Shown here: positions 44,337-53,824 of the stretch, one piece after another
Position numbering within the stretch: the first letter of the stretch is position 1
Layout of the letters: every line of letters starts with the position of its first letter
Origin: Bacillus sp. 1780r2a1
GTDB lineage: Bacteria; Bacillota; Bacilli; Bacillales; Bacillaceae_H
Direction: 5' to 3'
NCBI GenBank assembly: GCA_024134725.1
Contig: CP099863.1
Span: 1,979,501-2,043,500, forward strand
DNA length: 64,000 bases
Translations under genes and position numbers: made by a program
The notes under the pieces: generated by a model
Seen by the model: the letters and a program-made list of their open reading frames with translations, nothing else
The model's database searches: none
What the model was told of the DNA's origin: nothing

Positions 44337-45299
44337 ATGAAAAAGGTTATAGCAGCACTTTTAGCAAGTGCCACGTTGGTCAGCGGTTATATTGCATTTG
44401 ATATGTATATGGACCATTCTGCACAACAAGCGGCAGCTACGGCAGCAGAAAAAGAAAAAGAACAAAAAGCCGTAGAGAAAAAAGAAAAGAAAGAGCCGGT
44501 TATTAAAGTAGAAGACTTAACGTACCAATTAAAGGATTCTCGTACTGGTGCATTAATGCGAGAATTTAAACCCGTTAACTTTGCGGATAAGGAAGTATAC
44601 AATAAAGAGATAAAAGCACTTGCTTCCGAGTTAGCAAAAGGAATCGATACACCAATGCAAAGCATGAAGTTAGATGGAAATGGAGCATTAATCGGAGGCT
44701 CAAATCGAATTGTTTTAAAAGAAGAGGAACTTGTAGCGAGTCTACAAAATTTAAACACAAACCAATTGGAAATCACGGTTCCTATTTACGAGACACCACC
44801 AAATGTTTCCGTGCAGGCAGCAGCAGGAGTGAGTGAAGTGCCAATTGCTTCTTTCACAACGAAGTTTCGTCCTAGCGATACGGGGAGAAACCGAAATATT
44901 CAGCTCTCTGCTGAAGCAATTAATAATACTATTTTAGGACCTGGTGATTACTTTTCGTATAACAGTGTAGTAGGGCCTCGTACCGTAGAACGTGGCTATC
45001 AGCAAGCTCCTGAGATTATCAACAAAGAATTAGTGATGGGAATTGGTGGAGGTATCTGTCAAACATCTTCCACGCTGTTTAATGCTGTAGATAAAGCTGG
45101 CGTACAAATCGTTGCGCGTTCTCATCATTCAAAAGACGTAGGATACGTTCCTAAAGGAAGAGATGCTACTGTTTCGTGGAATGGACCAGATTTTAAGTTT
45201 ATGAACAATAAATCGTATCCAATCATCATTAAGACGTATACAAACGTTGCTGGAGGAACTTTGACAGTTGAAGTTCGTACTGCACAGCGCTACCTGTAA
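44337..45299 (+). CDS. VanW family protein, membrane-anchored
   Basis: 320 residues. An N-terminal anchor (VIAALLASATLVSGYIAF, about 4-22) and a charged, Lys/Glu-rich linker (30-60) precede a variable domain. The VanW domain (about 165-315) follows with FTTKFRPSDTGRNRNIQLSAEAINNTILGPGDYFSYN, GPRTVERGYQQAPEI and GIGGGICQTSSTLFNA, all family signatures. Function is unsettled; some homologues lie in vancomycin resistance clusters and others in cell-wall or germination contexts. No van genes are here. GGGGGAT precedes ATG 44337. Confidence 0.9.
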   Translation: MKKVIAALLASATLVSGYIAFDMYMDHSAQQAAATAAEKEKEQKAVEKKEKKEPVIKVEDLTYQLKDSRTGALMREFKPVNFADKEVYNKEIKALASELAKGIDTPMQSMKLDGNGALIGGSNRIVLKEEELVASLQNLNTNQLEITVPIYETPPNVSVQAAAGVSEVPIASFTTKFRPSDTGRNRNIQLSAEAINNTILGPGDYFSYNSVVGPRTVERGYQQAPEIINKELVMGIGGGICQTSSTLFNAVDKAGVQIVARSHHSKDVGYVPKGRDATVSWNGPDFKFMNNKSYPIIIKTYTNVAGGTLTVEVRTAQRYL

Positions 45300-45312
45300 G
45301 TAAACTAAACAC

Positions 45313-45349
45313 AAAAAAACCGAAGCCACTATTTGCTTCGGTTTTTTTG
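45313..45349. terminator. bidirectional terminator
   Basis: AAAAAAACCGAAGC pairs with GCTTCGGTTTTTTT (45335-45348). Confidence 0.9.
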
Positions 45350-45353
45350 TTGC

Positions 45354-46937
45354 TTATTGCGTAACTTGCTGCTCACGAGCACGCAGCTCAACGCGACGAA
45401 TTTTACCTGAATTTGTTTTTGGTAAGTCAGATACAAATTCAATTAGTCGAGGATATTTATAAGGTGCTGTTAGGTGCTTAACATGATTTTGTAAATCTTT
45501 AATTAATAATTCATCAGCAGTTAACGTAGGGTCAGTTAATACAACAAAGGCTTTAACTACGTTACCACGATCTGGATCCGGGCTTGCAACTACAGCGCAT
45601 TCCTTCACAGCGGAGTGCTTAATCAAGGCATCTTCAACTTCAAAAGGTCCAATTGTATAGCCAGAGCTAATAATAATATCATCGCTGCGGCCTTGGAACC
45701 AATAGTAGTTATCTTCGTCTTTAGAAGCACGATCACCCGTTAGATAATAATTACCACGAAATGCTTTTTTTGTACGTTCTTCGTCTTTATAGTAATGTTT
45801 AAAAAGTGAAGGGAGGTCTTTACGAACCGCAATATCTCCAATTTCACCAGGAGCGCATGGATGACCGTCTTCATCAATAATCTCAATAAATTCTTCAAGC
45901 ATCGGTTTACCCATTGAACCAACCTTAATATCTACATTTTTTAATGTTCCAATTAAAAGCGTATTTTCTGTTTGGCCATAACCATCACGGACTTGAATAT
46001 CAAAGTGGTGTTTAAATACGTTCATGACTTCTTCATTTAGCGGCTCACCAGCTGATACTGCGCTATGAATATGCGATAAATCAAAGGAATCTAAGCTTGC
46101 TGATTTTGCCATGAATCGGTATTCGGTCGGTGTACAGCATAGCACATTCACTTGTTCATCTTGTAAAATCGATAAGTACTTCTCAGGTTCGAAACGGCCG
46201 TTATACACAATTCCTGTTGCCCCTTGACCTAAAACAGATAAAAACGGACTCCAAACCCATTTCTGCCAGCCTGGGCCTGCAGTTGCCCAAACGATATCAC
46301 CTTTTTTTATATCTAGCCATTCGCGTGCTGCTAAGCGTAGGTGAGCATATGCCCAGCCATGCGTATGAACGACGCCTTTTGGATTGCCAGTTGTACCTGA
46401 TGTGTAAGGTAAAAATGCCGTATCATCTTTATTAGTATCAGCGGCTTCAAACTGATCGCTTGCTGAGTCCATAAGAGGCTCTAGAGATGTCCAAGAGGTT
46501 ACTGCATCTCCCAGAACAATTTTATGCTGTAGAGAAGAAGGTAAGTCTGTTACTTCGTCTACTTCTTGACAAAATGGAGAATATGAAATAATCGCTTTTG
46601 CTTGGGCATGGTGTAAACGATATTGGATATCTTTTGCTCGAAGCATTTCTGAAGAAGGAATAATGACAATACCTGCTTTTAAACATGCTAAGTACATGAC
46701 ATATGAATCAATTAAGCGGGGCATGATGACTAAGACGTGATCGCCTTTTGTTAAACCGAGTTTTGTTAATGAATTTGCGGCTTTATTTGCTCGTTTTAAT
46801 AGATTGTTATATGTAATTTCCTCTCGATGACCATCAGCATCTTGCCATTTAATCGCAAGGTGGTCAGATGCGTGTTTTTCGAATTCCTCCGTTAAATTAT
46901 AGCGTTCTTTTGGAATTAGTTCTTCTAAACGAATCAT
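45354..46937 (-). CDS. acyl-CoA synthetase, MbcS/YtcI-like
   Basis: 527 residues from ATG 46937 (AAGGAG 8 nt upstream; GTG 46943 is only 2 nt from it). ANL motifs are LPYTSGTTGNPKGVVH near 160, VRDGYGQTENTLLIG, YYLTGDRASKDE, DDIIISSGYTIGPFEVEDAL and KTNSGKIRR (catalytic Lys). Length and N-terminus fit the MbcS/YtcI family that activates short branched acids, which can prime branched-chain fatty acid synthesis. The substrate call is by family. It is the first of the long run of minus-strand genes. Confidence 0.88.
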   Translation of the reverse strand: MIRLEELIPKERYNLTEEFEKHASDHLAIKWQDADGHREEITYNNLLKRANKAANSLTKLGLTKGDHVLVIMPRLIDSYVMYLACLKAGIVIIPSSEMLRAKDIQYRLHHAQAKAIISYSPFCQEVDEVTDLPSSLQHKIVLGDAVTSWTSLEPLMDSASDQFEAADTNKDDTAFLPYTSGTTGNPKGVVHTHGWAYAHLRLAAREWLDIKKGDIVWATAGPGWQKWVWSPFLSVLGQGATGIVYNGRFEPEKYLSILQDEQVNVLCCTPTEYRFMAKSASLDSFDLSHIHSAVSAGEPLNEEVMNVFKHHFDIQVRDGYGQTENTLLIGTLKNVDIKVGSMGKPMLEEFIEIIDEDGHPCAPGEIGDIAVRKDLPSLFKHYYKDEERTKKAFRGNYYLTGDRASKDEDNYYWFQGRSDDIIISSGYTIGPFEVEDALIKHSAVKECAVVASPDPDRGNVVKAFVVLTDPTLTADELLIKDLQNHVKHLTAPYKYPRLIEFVSDLPKTNSGKIRRVELRAREQQVTQ

Positions 46938-47056
46938 CGCCACGACTCCTTTTCTATAAAAAAATGTCTATAATGACATTCCATCATTATAGCTTCTATT
47001 ATAATACTAACTATTAGTAGTTACTACTAATTTGTTTATAGTAACCAAAAAAATAT

Positions 47057-47097
47057 AAAAATTCCCACTCTCAACTGTGAGAAATGGGAATTTTTAT
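47057..47097 (-). terminator. terminator of the duplicated-domain gene
   Basis: On the minus strand AAAAATTCCCA (47095-47085) pairs with TGGGAATTTTT (47067-47057). Confidence 0.75.
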
Positions 47098-47792
47098 TTG
47101 GAGAATAGACTCCACTTCGTATGTATGGGAATTAATTCTTCCTCAGATTCATCCGCTTCATAAAGACCGCGTTCTTTCAAGTATTCAACAAAATACAAAT
47201 CTGCTTCTTTACGTTCGTCGTAAGGTTTAATAGAAAGTACAAAGCCTAATTTATGCTGCTCATCATTTTCAACCCCTGAGATATAAGCTCTTATATGGTG
47301 CTGTAAAAAGAGCTCCTTAGCAGGGATAATTAGTTCTTTTACAAATTTAGCTAGAAGCTGAAGTTCGAATTCAAAGGTAAACTTTGAAATTTTTTCTAAA
47401 TCCGCAAACACAACGCCTATAAAACTCGTGTTATGTATTTCATAATCCTTTGTTTTCTCATCCCAATCAATATGACCAACTTCTTTCAAGTAATTAATAA
47501 AGTAGCCAATACCTTCGCGACGCCCAAACGGTTGCTTAGATAAAACAAGACCAATCTTTTTATACTTTGGTAAATAAACACACGATAGAGCGGCTTCAAC
47601 ATTATGCTGTTGGAACAGCTGCGTCACACCTTGTAAGAGTGCATCCAATACGTGGTGAGTGATCTTCATTTGTTTACGTGAAAAGTGATATTCATTTGCA
47701 AGCAGCTCATTTGTATCTGCGAATGTTGCTCCGATAAAACCAGTATTAGAAAGGGTAGGGGGAAGCGGCTTTTTTCTTTTTCTGTTGCTCAT
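47094..47792 (-). CDS. unknown protein with an internal tandem duplication
   Basis: 232 residues, soluble. Residues about 17-112 and 121-217 are clearly repeats of one unit: NTGFIGATFADTNELL and NTSFIGVVFADLEKIS begin them, and GRREGIGYFINYLKEVG and DERKEADLYFVEYLKERG end them. Each unit ends in strands with KIGLVLS or KLGFVLS. I do not recognise the fold; the repeated FIG-FAD start and alternating pattern suggest a small alpha/beta binding domain. AAGGAG precedes ATG 47792. It is monocistronic. Confidence 0.75.
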   Translation of the reverse strand: MSNRKRKKPLPPTLSNTGFIGATFADTNELLANEYHFSRKQMKITHHVLDALLQGVTQLFQQHNVEAALSCVYLPKYKKIGLVLSKQPFGRREGIGYFINYLKEVGHIDWDEKTKDYEIHNTSFIGVVFADLEKISKFTFEFELQLLAKFVKELIIPAKELFLQHHIRAYISGVENDEQHKLGFVLSIKPYDERKEADLYFVEYLKERGLYEADESEEELIPIHTKWSLFSK

Positions 47793-47937
47793 CTAACAAA
47801 CACTCCTTGCAATCAATAAATCGAACGTATGTTCTTATTAAATCATACGAAAAAAAGAGCGAAAAGTAAAGAGGACAAGCAGATAAAAATAAAAAAGTAG
47901 CTATGTCTTACAAAGAAAGCGGGGGAGAGTAAACATA

Positions 47938-47970
47938 AAAAAACACAAATCAGTCGATTTGTGTTTTGAA
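47938..47970 (-). terminator. terminator after the 38-aa gene
   Basis: AAAACACAAATC (47940-47951) pairs with GATTTGTGTTTT (47956-47967). Confidence 0.8.
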
Positions 47971-47989
47971 CATTTATTTTTATATAGAT

Positions 47990-48106
47990 TTAGCGTACAT
48001 CTGTTAAAGAAACTAAATCTTCGTCGTCTACATCAATATCTACATGACAATCCATTGTGTGAATTGTTTTATCTTCGTGGTTACCATAATAAATTGTAAT
48101 ATTCAC
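47990..48106 (-). CDS. small acidic protein, 38 aa
   Basis: A small gene with start GTG 48106, AAAGGAGCG 6 nt upstream and TAA at 47992-47990. The product begins VNITIYYGNHEDKTIHTMD and continues with a strongly acidic stretch DIDVDDEDLVSLTDVR. A strand-like N-terminus and an acidic tail suggest a small binding or regulatory protein. It has its own terminator. Evidence is the ribosome site, codon pattern and terminator; no homologue is known to me. Confidence 0.6.
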   Translation of the reverse strand: MNITIYYGNHEDKTIHTMDCHVDIDVDDEDLVSLTDVR

Positions 48107-48165
48107 AAGTATCGCTCCTTTAAAATCGGATGATTTTACACCCAACATATGCCGATCTCTATTTG

Positions 48166-48369
48166 TTATTCATTATACCTCAATGCATATAAAACTACAA
48201 CTAAAAATGTGATAACAGCAAGGTTAGAGGTTAGAAATAAGGAAAAATCAGAGGGTTTAATTGTATAAAAATAATTTTTAATGGATATAGTTACAATAAA
48301 TACGGGTGTTAAACAAATTAAAATGAATATTAATCCAATATAGGGATAATAACGCTCTAAACTTAAAAT
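48166..48369 (-). pseudogene. remnant of a membrane protein gene
   Basis: A 67-codon open frame encodes two clear hydrophobic segments (YIGLIFILICLTPVFIVTI and NLAVITFLVVVLYAL) and ends at TAA 48168-48166. It has no ATG, GTG or TTG in its first 60 codons and no ribosome site, and stops lie directly upstream (48372-48370). It looks like the 3' end of a gene cut off by an upstream event near dif. It may also be random AT-rich reading frame. Confidence 0.35.
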
Positions 48370-48387
48370 TTACGTTTAAAGGAAACA

Positions 48388-48398
48388 TTATGTAAACT
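48388..48398 (+). other. second dif right arm, 312 bp before dif
   Basis: TTATGTAAACT, identical to the dif right arm at 48700-48710 and in the same orientation. The shared direct repeat is 13 bp, ATTATGTAAACTA. The left-arm position has no good match. Confidence 0.55.
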
Positions 48399-48572
48399 AA
48401 TTAAGAAAATGATGCTTATAGAGTCTACGAAATAACATTTAAATAAACGTCAATCACAGTATATTTATTTTTCTATATGAGATGCTGCATGTTATATGGC
48501 TTCAGTCTACAAAAGCAAATGAAGCTTAGCTTAAATGACCGACGTTTAACCATAAGCTTTTTAATTTAATCA

Positions 48573-48710
<138 letters not shown>

Positions 48711-48759
48711 AGAAAAATAAAAAAATATAAACATCTTCCCCCTTCATTACATATGAATA

Positions 48760-48796
48760 ACCGCCACCTGTGGTTTCTGGTGACGGTTTGATTGAG
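48760..48796 (-). terminator. terminator of the kinase-like gene
   Basis: On the minus strand AACCGTCACC pairs with GGTGGCGGTT with one mismatch, followed by ATTTCATAT. Confidence 0.55.
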
Positions 48797-49288
48797 CTAT
48801 TCGTTAAACTCTAAAATATGTAGACCCTCAGATACATTTGGCGCTTCAAAGAACTTAGTAACGTGAATAAATGTCTCTATAGTATCGAAAGTTGCTCTTT
48901 CAGGTTGTTCGTTACGTCTTTGTGCGATTTGACGTAAACATTGCTCGTTATTTAAGTTGAGGAAAATTAGCTGATGATTTGCGTTGACTTCTGACGCGAT
49001 ACTTAAAAGCCATTTTCGCTGTTTTTGAGTGTTTCCTGGAAAATCCAACACTACATCTGTACCAACACGTAGTATATTTTGGACATGCTTTTTCACTAAC
49101 GGTTTGAGCTGTGCGGAGAATTTTAGATAGTCATCAAATGATGCGATTTCATTCGGGTATAAAACTGAAAGCCATTCATCCTCGGATAACAGCACCGCAT
49201 GTTTTTCCGCAGCCAATTGCTTTGATTTAGTTGATTTTCCTGCTCCCATCTTTCCGCAGAAAAAGTACAGATCTCCCAGATTTTTCAT
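48797..49288 (-). CDS. P-loop kinase-like ATP-binding protein
   Basis: 163 residues, a single P-loop NTPase domain of the polynucleotide/small-molecule kinase type. Walker A is FFCGKMGAGKSTKSKQ (residues 9-24), a Walker-B-like VVLDFPGNTQKQR is near 80, and a lid with RQIAQRRNEQPERATF is near 118. It probably phosphorylates a small substrate or nucleic acid end. Its ATG overlaps the stop of the upstream gene by 4 nt, so translation is coupled. Confidence 0.82.
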   Translation of the reverse strand: MKNLGDLYFFCGKMGAGKSTKSKQLAAEKHAVLLSEDEWLSVLYPNEIASFDDYLKFSAQLKPLVKKHVQNILRVGTDVVLDFPGNTQKQRKWLLSIASEVNANHQLIFLNLNNEQCLRQIAQRRNEQPERATFDTIETFIHVTKFFEAPNVSEGLHILEFNE

Positions 49289-49503
49289 AGTTTATCCCCC
49301 AAACCTACTTTATTTTCTTCCTTTGTTTTCATATCAAACTGAGCTAATACAAAATTCCCGTTCTTAACAACTAATACACCTTCTAACAGTTGTCCCTCAG
49401 GCTCTTTTAAATGCTTGTCTGATGCTTTTAAGGGTGTTGCTTGCTCTTTGTTAGCTGAACCTTTATTTGTTTTCCTTTCTATTCTATAAACAACTGTACA
49501 CAC
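49285..49503 (-). CDS. hypothetical protein, up to 72 aa, coupled to the kinase gene
   Basis: The frame ends in an ATGA overlap with the kinase-like gene, a sign of real coupling. The start is unclear; GTG 49503 has no good ribosome site. The N-terminal third is basic and disordered, and the C-terminal half (LLEGVLVVKNGNFVLAQFDMKTK) looks like a beta-hairpin pair. The gene may be shorter, starting at an internal TTG, or be a remnant. No family was recognised. Confidence 0.4.
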   Translation of the reverse strand: MCTVVYRIERKTNKGSANKEQATPLKASDKHLKEPEGQLLEGVLVVKNGNFVLAQFDMKTKEENKVGLGDKL

Positions 49504-49522
49504 GTCTTGGTTTTCAGTCTAA

Positions 49523-50587
49523 CTAAATTCCGTAAATCTCTAATAGATTTTTTAATGCCGGTCGTTCATTGCCGCTTCTGCCAACAACATGAGTTGCTGT
49601 AATAAGTGAGTTTAAGACCGCTTCCTCAGTGGCTTCACCAGCGGCTCGAAATGCTAAATCGATATCTTCTTCATGAATAGCTGAAATTGAAAGGCAGGAA
49701 GACGTTTTATCATGAGGAATTTTATTTGCTGTTGAAAACCCAATGACGACTTCCCCGCTTCCTGTTGTAATAATAGATCCTGTACGTGATAAGCCCGTTA
49801 CCGTTCGTTTTAAAATGCGATTGAGCTGTCTTTCTGTCACGGGTAAATCAGTAGCAAGAATAACGATTACAGAGCCTTTGTCTGGTATTTCTTCTAAAGA
49901 ATGCATCGAGTTATAAAGCTGTGAGCCAACTGGCTGTCCGTTTATCGTTAAATCAGGTAATGAACCAAAATTAGTTAAGGTAAGGACACCGATTGTATAT
50001 AGGCCATGAGTTAATTGGATTTGTCTAGATGACGTTCCGATTCCTCCTTTTAACGAATAGCAAACCATACCCCTACCTGCACCGACAGAGCCTTCTTCGA
50101 CTGTTTCTGAAGTGGTCTCTAAAGCTTTGAGTACATGTTTTTTCGTCACTGTCTTTGAACGAATATCGTTTAAAATCATATCATTGCATTCACACACGAC
50201 AGGATTTACCGTTCCGATTGTTCGTCCAATTTCTTCGTTATGTTCTAACATGTAATCAATGATGGCATCGGCTGCTGTCCCGATGCTTAGCGTGTTCGTT
50301 AAAATGATTGGAGATTCTAACGTTCCTAACTCATTTATTTGAATAGTTCCGATTGTTTTTCCGAATCCGTTTATGACGTGACTTGATGCAATGAGCTTTT
50401 CGCGGAAAATGTTCCCTTGGTGAGGTAAGATTGCTGTTACTCCTGTTTGCTGTTCACCTTCGCTAATAGTCACATGCCCAACCGTAACGCCTTTAACGTC
50501 CGTAATTGCGTTATATGAGCCGGTTTCTAATTTTCCAATCGTTACCCCGTAATTACGTAGTCTTTTTTGCTTCAAGTCCTCTCCCAC
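49523..50587 (-). CDS. P1 family peptidase (DmpA/L-aminopeptidase type)
   Basis: 354 residues of the DmpA/BapA family of self-processed Ntn-type aminopeptidases: ITDVKGVTVGHVTI at the N-terminus, TNTLSIGTAADAI near 98-110, SVGAGRGMVCYSLKGGIGTSSR near 167-188 and GFSTANKIPH near 290. These enzymes split off an N-terminal residue or hydrolyse D-amino acid amides and esters. AGGTGGGAG precedes the ATG. The gene upstream in transcription, a GNAT, ends 22 nt before it. Confidence 0.9.
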   Translation of the reverse strand: MGEDLKQKRLRNYGVTIGKLETGSYNAITDVKGVTVGHVTISEGEQQTGVTAILPHQGNIFREKLIASSHVINGFGKTIGTIQINELGTLESPIILTNTLSIGTAADAIIDYMLEHNEEIGRTIGTVNPVVCECNDMILNDIRSKTVTKKHVLKALETTSETVEEGSVGAGRGMVCYSLKGGIGTSSRQIQLTHGLYTIGVLTLTNFGSLPDLTINGQPVGSQLYNSMHSLEEIPDKGSVIVILATDLPVTERQLNRILKRTVTGLSRTGSIITTGSGEVVIGFSTANKIPHDKTSSCLSISAIHEEDIDLAFRAAGEATEEAVLNSLITATHVVGRSGNERPALKNLLEIYGI

Positions 50588-50609
50588 CTCTGCTTCTTGC
50601 TTGTTTTCA

Positions 50610-51149
50610 TCAATCAGCCGGATTAATAATCGCTAACACCTGATGGTCCTTCCATTCTCCCCTGATTTTAAGATTTTTCGTTGCAAGGCCTTCTTGATGA
50701 AATCCTGCTTTTTCCAAGACGCGTATCGACCCAACGTTATGAGGCTGAACTTCGGCTTGAATGCGATGTAAATTTAATTTAGTAAATGCATAGGTAACAA
50801 ATAGCTTTGTTGCTTGAGTCATATAACCTTTACCGTTGTAGTCTTTATCTAAAAAGTAGCCGATAATGGCGCTTTGTGATGCTCCTCGCACGATGTTAAA
50901 AAGGCTAATGGTTCCTATTAGCTTTTCTTCATGGTTTTCGAAAATACCAAAGTAATACTCTTTGTCTTCCTGAGCTTTTAACGCAGCATCTTTTATTTTT
51001 TCAATCTGACCAGCTACTGTATAAAAATCATCCTGACGAGTAAGCGCAAACTCTTCAAAAAATAAGCGGTTTTTTATTTGCAGAGCAAGCATAGCTTCTG
51101 CATCATGAAATGTAAATGCTCGAATTGTTAAATCTTCACTTGTAATCAT
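50610..51149 (-). CDS. RimJ/RimL-type GNAT acetyltransferase
   Basis: 179 residues with the ribosomal-protein N-alpha-acetyltransferase pattern: LTIRAFTFHDAEAML, then GTISLFNIVRGASQSAIIGYFLDKDYNGKGYMTQATKLF, where NGKGYM is the acetyl-CoA loop, and NLHRIQAEVQPHNVGSIRVLEKAGFHQEG. It probably acetylates an N-terminus or amine. AAGGAAGAG precedes the ATG. It lies between the RNA-repair pair and the P1 peptidase. Confidence 0.9.
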   Translation of the reverse strand: MITSEDLTIRAFTFHDAEAMLALQIKNRLFFEEFALTRQDDFYTVAGQIEKIKDAALKAQEDKEYYFGIFENHEEKLIGTISLFNIVRGASQSAIIGYFLDKDYNGKGYMTQATKLFVTYAFTKLNLHRIQAEVQPHNVGSIRVLEKAGFHQEGLATKNLKIRGEWKDHQVLAIINPAD

Positions 51150-51220
51150 AAAGCTCTTCCTTTCAATTCATCTATGTATAGAAAAAGAAAGCCAAAAAGA
51201 TGACTTCCTTTTCTTTTTTC

Positions 51221-53824
51221 TTACAGTCTAGGGTCCACAGGATCCATTTCAAGAGCAAGCGTTCCAAGGGCACATTCATGAATTCGCTCGATTGAATCTT
51301 TGTTTACAAAGCGCGTAATTCCTTCGATACCTAAAGCAAACTCTAGTAGCGCATGCTTTTGCTTTTTACCAGTGTTCCGCTGTTTTAAGCGTTGAAGATT
51401 CTCAGGTAATAAATAATCCATTCCGTAAATGATATGAAGATATTTACGCCCTCTCACTTTAATCGCAGGCTGTAGAAGCTTTCCTTTCTCATTTCTTGCG
51501 ATAAACGTTTCCGGCTTCACAACAAAGCCTTCGTGCCCTTCTTCCGTAAGAGAGTTCCACCATTCAATCGCTTTGTTCATGGAATTCTCGTCATGCACGA
51601 CCATAAAGTCTGTTTTAATAAATAAATCCGATAGCGAGATAAACTCAGCGTTTCTTTCCATATGCCACATATGCGTTTTTTGAAAAAACGTTTCGTTGCT
51701 GTGGGCTAAGACGTGAAACGGTGCAATTTGAATGTCCTCTACTCCGTCAATATTCCAACAGTACTTTTGGAAGACTTCGTTGAAAATCTCAGCATTTTTA
51801 AGCTTTAGATTGACTTCAGATAGCCACGAGTCAACGTTTTGGTTCTGTGTGATTGCTTTTTCTAGCTTTTCTTTTAGCTTCTGTCGGTCTAACAGGGCAA
51901 CTTCTGCTACGTGCGCATACTGAGAGCTAATCAATTCTTTTGCTTTTAAGTTCCATGGCAAAATTTCAGCATCAAGCAGCACAAAGTCTGTGTTGTATTT
52001 AGAGAAATAATTAGCACGCGTTAAGTCTTCGTTTAAAGTTGATAAAATCTGTTTCTCTACGTCTTTTGCAAAAAAGGAGCGTCCTGTACGCGTATATATA
52101 GTTCCTAGCGTTTCTCTACCAACGTAATGAACAGCAGCTTTCTTATCTTTAAATAATAGCAGTACGCCGCGGCTACCCATATGTTTCTTCTCAACAACCA
52201 TTGTTTGAATACCATTTGACTGATAGTAATCAAATGCTTCTTTTGGATGCTCAAGATATTCTTCAAGCGCTGAAGGCTTCGGCGTCGGGCTCATGGTTGG
52301 CGGAATATAAACAAGCTCTTCAATTGGAATCGTGAAGTGAGAAACAGAGTCAATTGCTGATTTGGTCGTTCCTTCAAGAATTTTAATATCTCCATATGTG
52401 TCAGTGAGTACCGAATAGCCATTAATAAAACGTGCGATATTTGGTGGATCTAACCTTTTCTTCTGCCACTGTGTAAGAGGATTGTCCTCTGTTCCAGAGT
52501 AGTTTTCTTTTGCTTTTACAGAAACAAACTGTTTTTCGGGATACTGAAAAGCGGTCAGTGAACCGCCAAATACAGCCCCTTGATCAATGTTAACCGTATT
52601 GTTTACAACAAGAGGATGAACTTTACAGTCATGTCCCCAAATGATGAGTTCTTTTGTATGGTGATTTGTATACCAATCTTTGCGTATAGGCTTTCCGGCA
52701 TCGTCAAATCCTTCTGAATCTCCGTATCGACAAAAGTCTGATATGTGATAGGACTGCTTTCCGATATAATCATCTCTTATGCCTGCATGCGTTACTACAG
52801 CTACCCGTACATTATTTTTTGTCAGAATATAATGAGACGGCGCTTCTAGCAAAAAGTCTTTTAGCTCACGCTTTAATTCTTCCGCTTGTTCAGTTCCGTG
52901 TTCTTCCTCATAGCGAGTAAACTCATCGGCTACCTTTTCATCTCCGTGGGACAGCGTGACGTTTCTGCCACCTAGCCACCTTGCAATTTTCCAACCATGA
53001 TTGCTGTCAATCATATACGCAAGGTTAGCGTCTACGTGACTCTTGAAGAACAGCATAGTTTCAAGCGAACGAGGACCTCTGCTCATTACGTCTCCAACTG
53101 ATAGAAATTTCCGTCCGCTTGGATGTGTGTACAGACCTTCTTCATTTGGTTCATAGCCAAGACGCTTCAGCAGTTCAATAAGCTCTTCATAGCACGCGTG
53201 AACATCACCAATTACGTCTATTCCCGTTCCAACCTCAAGTTCAAGCTTATTTTTGGTGCGAACGACTTCTAATTTATTGATCTCTTCTTCTGTGAATACG
53301 TACTGTTGACGAAATCCTTCGCGTTTAATAGACCGCTTGCTCTTAGCAAATATCTGCGCTTGCTGTTTAACTCGCTTTTTGCCACGTGGGAATTCTCTGG
53401 TTTCATCACGTTCAAGCAACGTTTCCATTGAGATATCAAGTAAACATGCAATGCACGGTATATGATTTCTTTTCGCTAAGTCAATATATCTTTTACGGTC
53501 GTCTTCATAGAGATGCGTTGCGTCGACGATCGTTAATTTCCCCAGTTTCGCCCTCGTTTCAATGATATAATCCATTGTTTCAAATGCTTTTTGGGAAATG
53601 GTTTGGTATTCTTGGAACAATATGTCTGCTTCATCTTTTGGATGGCTTGTCCATTCAATAAAATCCGTATCTCCTACTAACAAGCGGAACTGGTCTGAGC
53701 TCACTGTTTCAGAAGGTTTTATATAGCCTTTTTTAATCCATGCCTCTAACAGCGTTGTTTTACCGCTATTTGAGGGTCCCATTAAAAGTACAATCCCTGC
53801 AGGAGGTAAAAATAATCTCTTCAA
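51221..53824 (-). CDS. Pnkp RNA end-healing and ligase protein
   Basis: 867 residues, the bacterial Pnkp size, with three modules. Kinase (1-170): Walker A GPSNSGKTTL at residues 16-25. Metallophosphatase (about 200-420): GDVHAC (Asp207, His209), GDVMSRGP at 244-251, and NH at 275-276; the usual GDxxDRG Asp is Ser here. Ligase-like adenylyltransferase (about 500-867): KHMG with Lys547 as the AMP acceptor. With Hen1 it heals and seals RNAs cut by ribotoxins. The start overlaps the hen1 stop (ATGA). Confidence 0.93.
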   Translation of the reverse strand: MKRLFLPPAGIVLLMGPSNSGKTTLLEAWIKKGYIKPSETVSSDQFRLLVGDTDFIEWTSHPKDEADILFQEYQTISQKAFETMDYIIETRAKLGKLTIVDATHLYEDDRKRYIDLAKRNHIPCIACLLDISMETLLERDETREFPRGKKRVKQQAQIFAKSKRSIKREGFRQQYVFTEEEINKLEVVRTKNKLELEVGTGIDVIGDVHACYEELIELLKRLGYEPNEEGLYTHPSGRKFLSVGDVMSRGPRSLETMLFFKSHVDANLAYMIDSNHGWKIARWLGGRNVTLSHGDEKVADEFTRYEEEHGTEQAEELKRELKDFLLEAPSHYILTKNNVRVAVVTHAGIRDDYIGKQSYHISDFCRYGDSEGFDDAGKPIRKDWYTNHHTKELIIWGHDCKVHPLVVNNTVNIDQGAVFGGSLTAFQYPEKQFVSVKAKENYSGTEDNPLTQWQKKRLDPPNIARFINGYSVLTDTYGDIKILEGTTKSAIDSVSHFTIPIEELVYIPPTMSPTPKPSALEEYLEHPKEAFDYYQSNGIQTMVVEKKHMGSRGVLLLFKDKKAAVHYVGRETLGTIYTRTGRSFFAKDVEKQILSTLNEDLTRANYFSKYNTDFVLLDAEILPWNLKAKELISSQYAHVAEVALLDRQKLKEKLEKAITQNQNVDSWLSEVNLKLKNAEIFNEVFQKYCWNIDGVEDIQIAPFHVLAHSNETFFQKTHMWHMERNAEFISLSDLFIKTDFMVVHDENSMNKAIEWWNSLTEEGHEGFVVKPETFIARNEKGKLLQPAIKVRGRKYLHIIYGMDYLLPENLQRLKQRNTGKKQKHALLEFALGIEGITRFVNKDSIERIHECALGTLALEMDPVDPRL

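Noticed and set aside
44387-44776. 129-codon minus-strand frame inside the VanW gene
   Set aside because: Shadow of the supported gene on the other strand.
44337-45299. Vancomycin resistance
   Set aside because: VanW-family proteins are common in Bacillus; no vanHAX or vanRS genes lie in the window.
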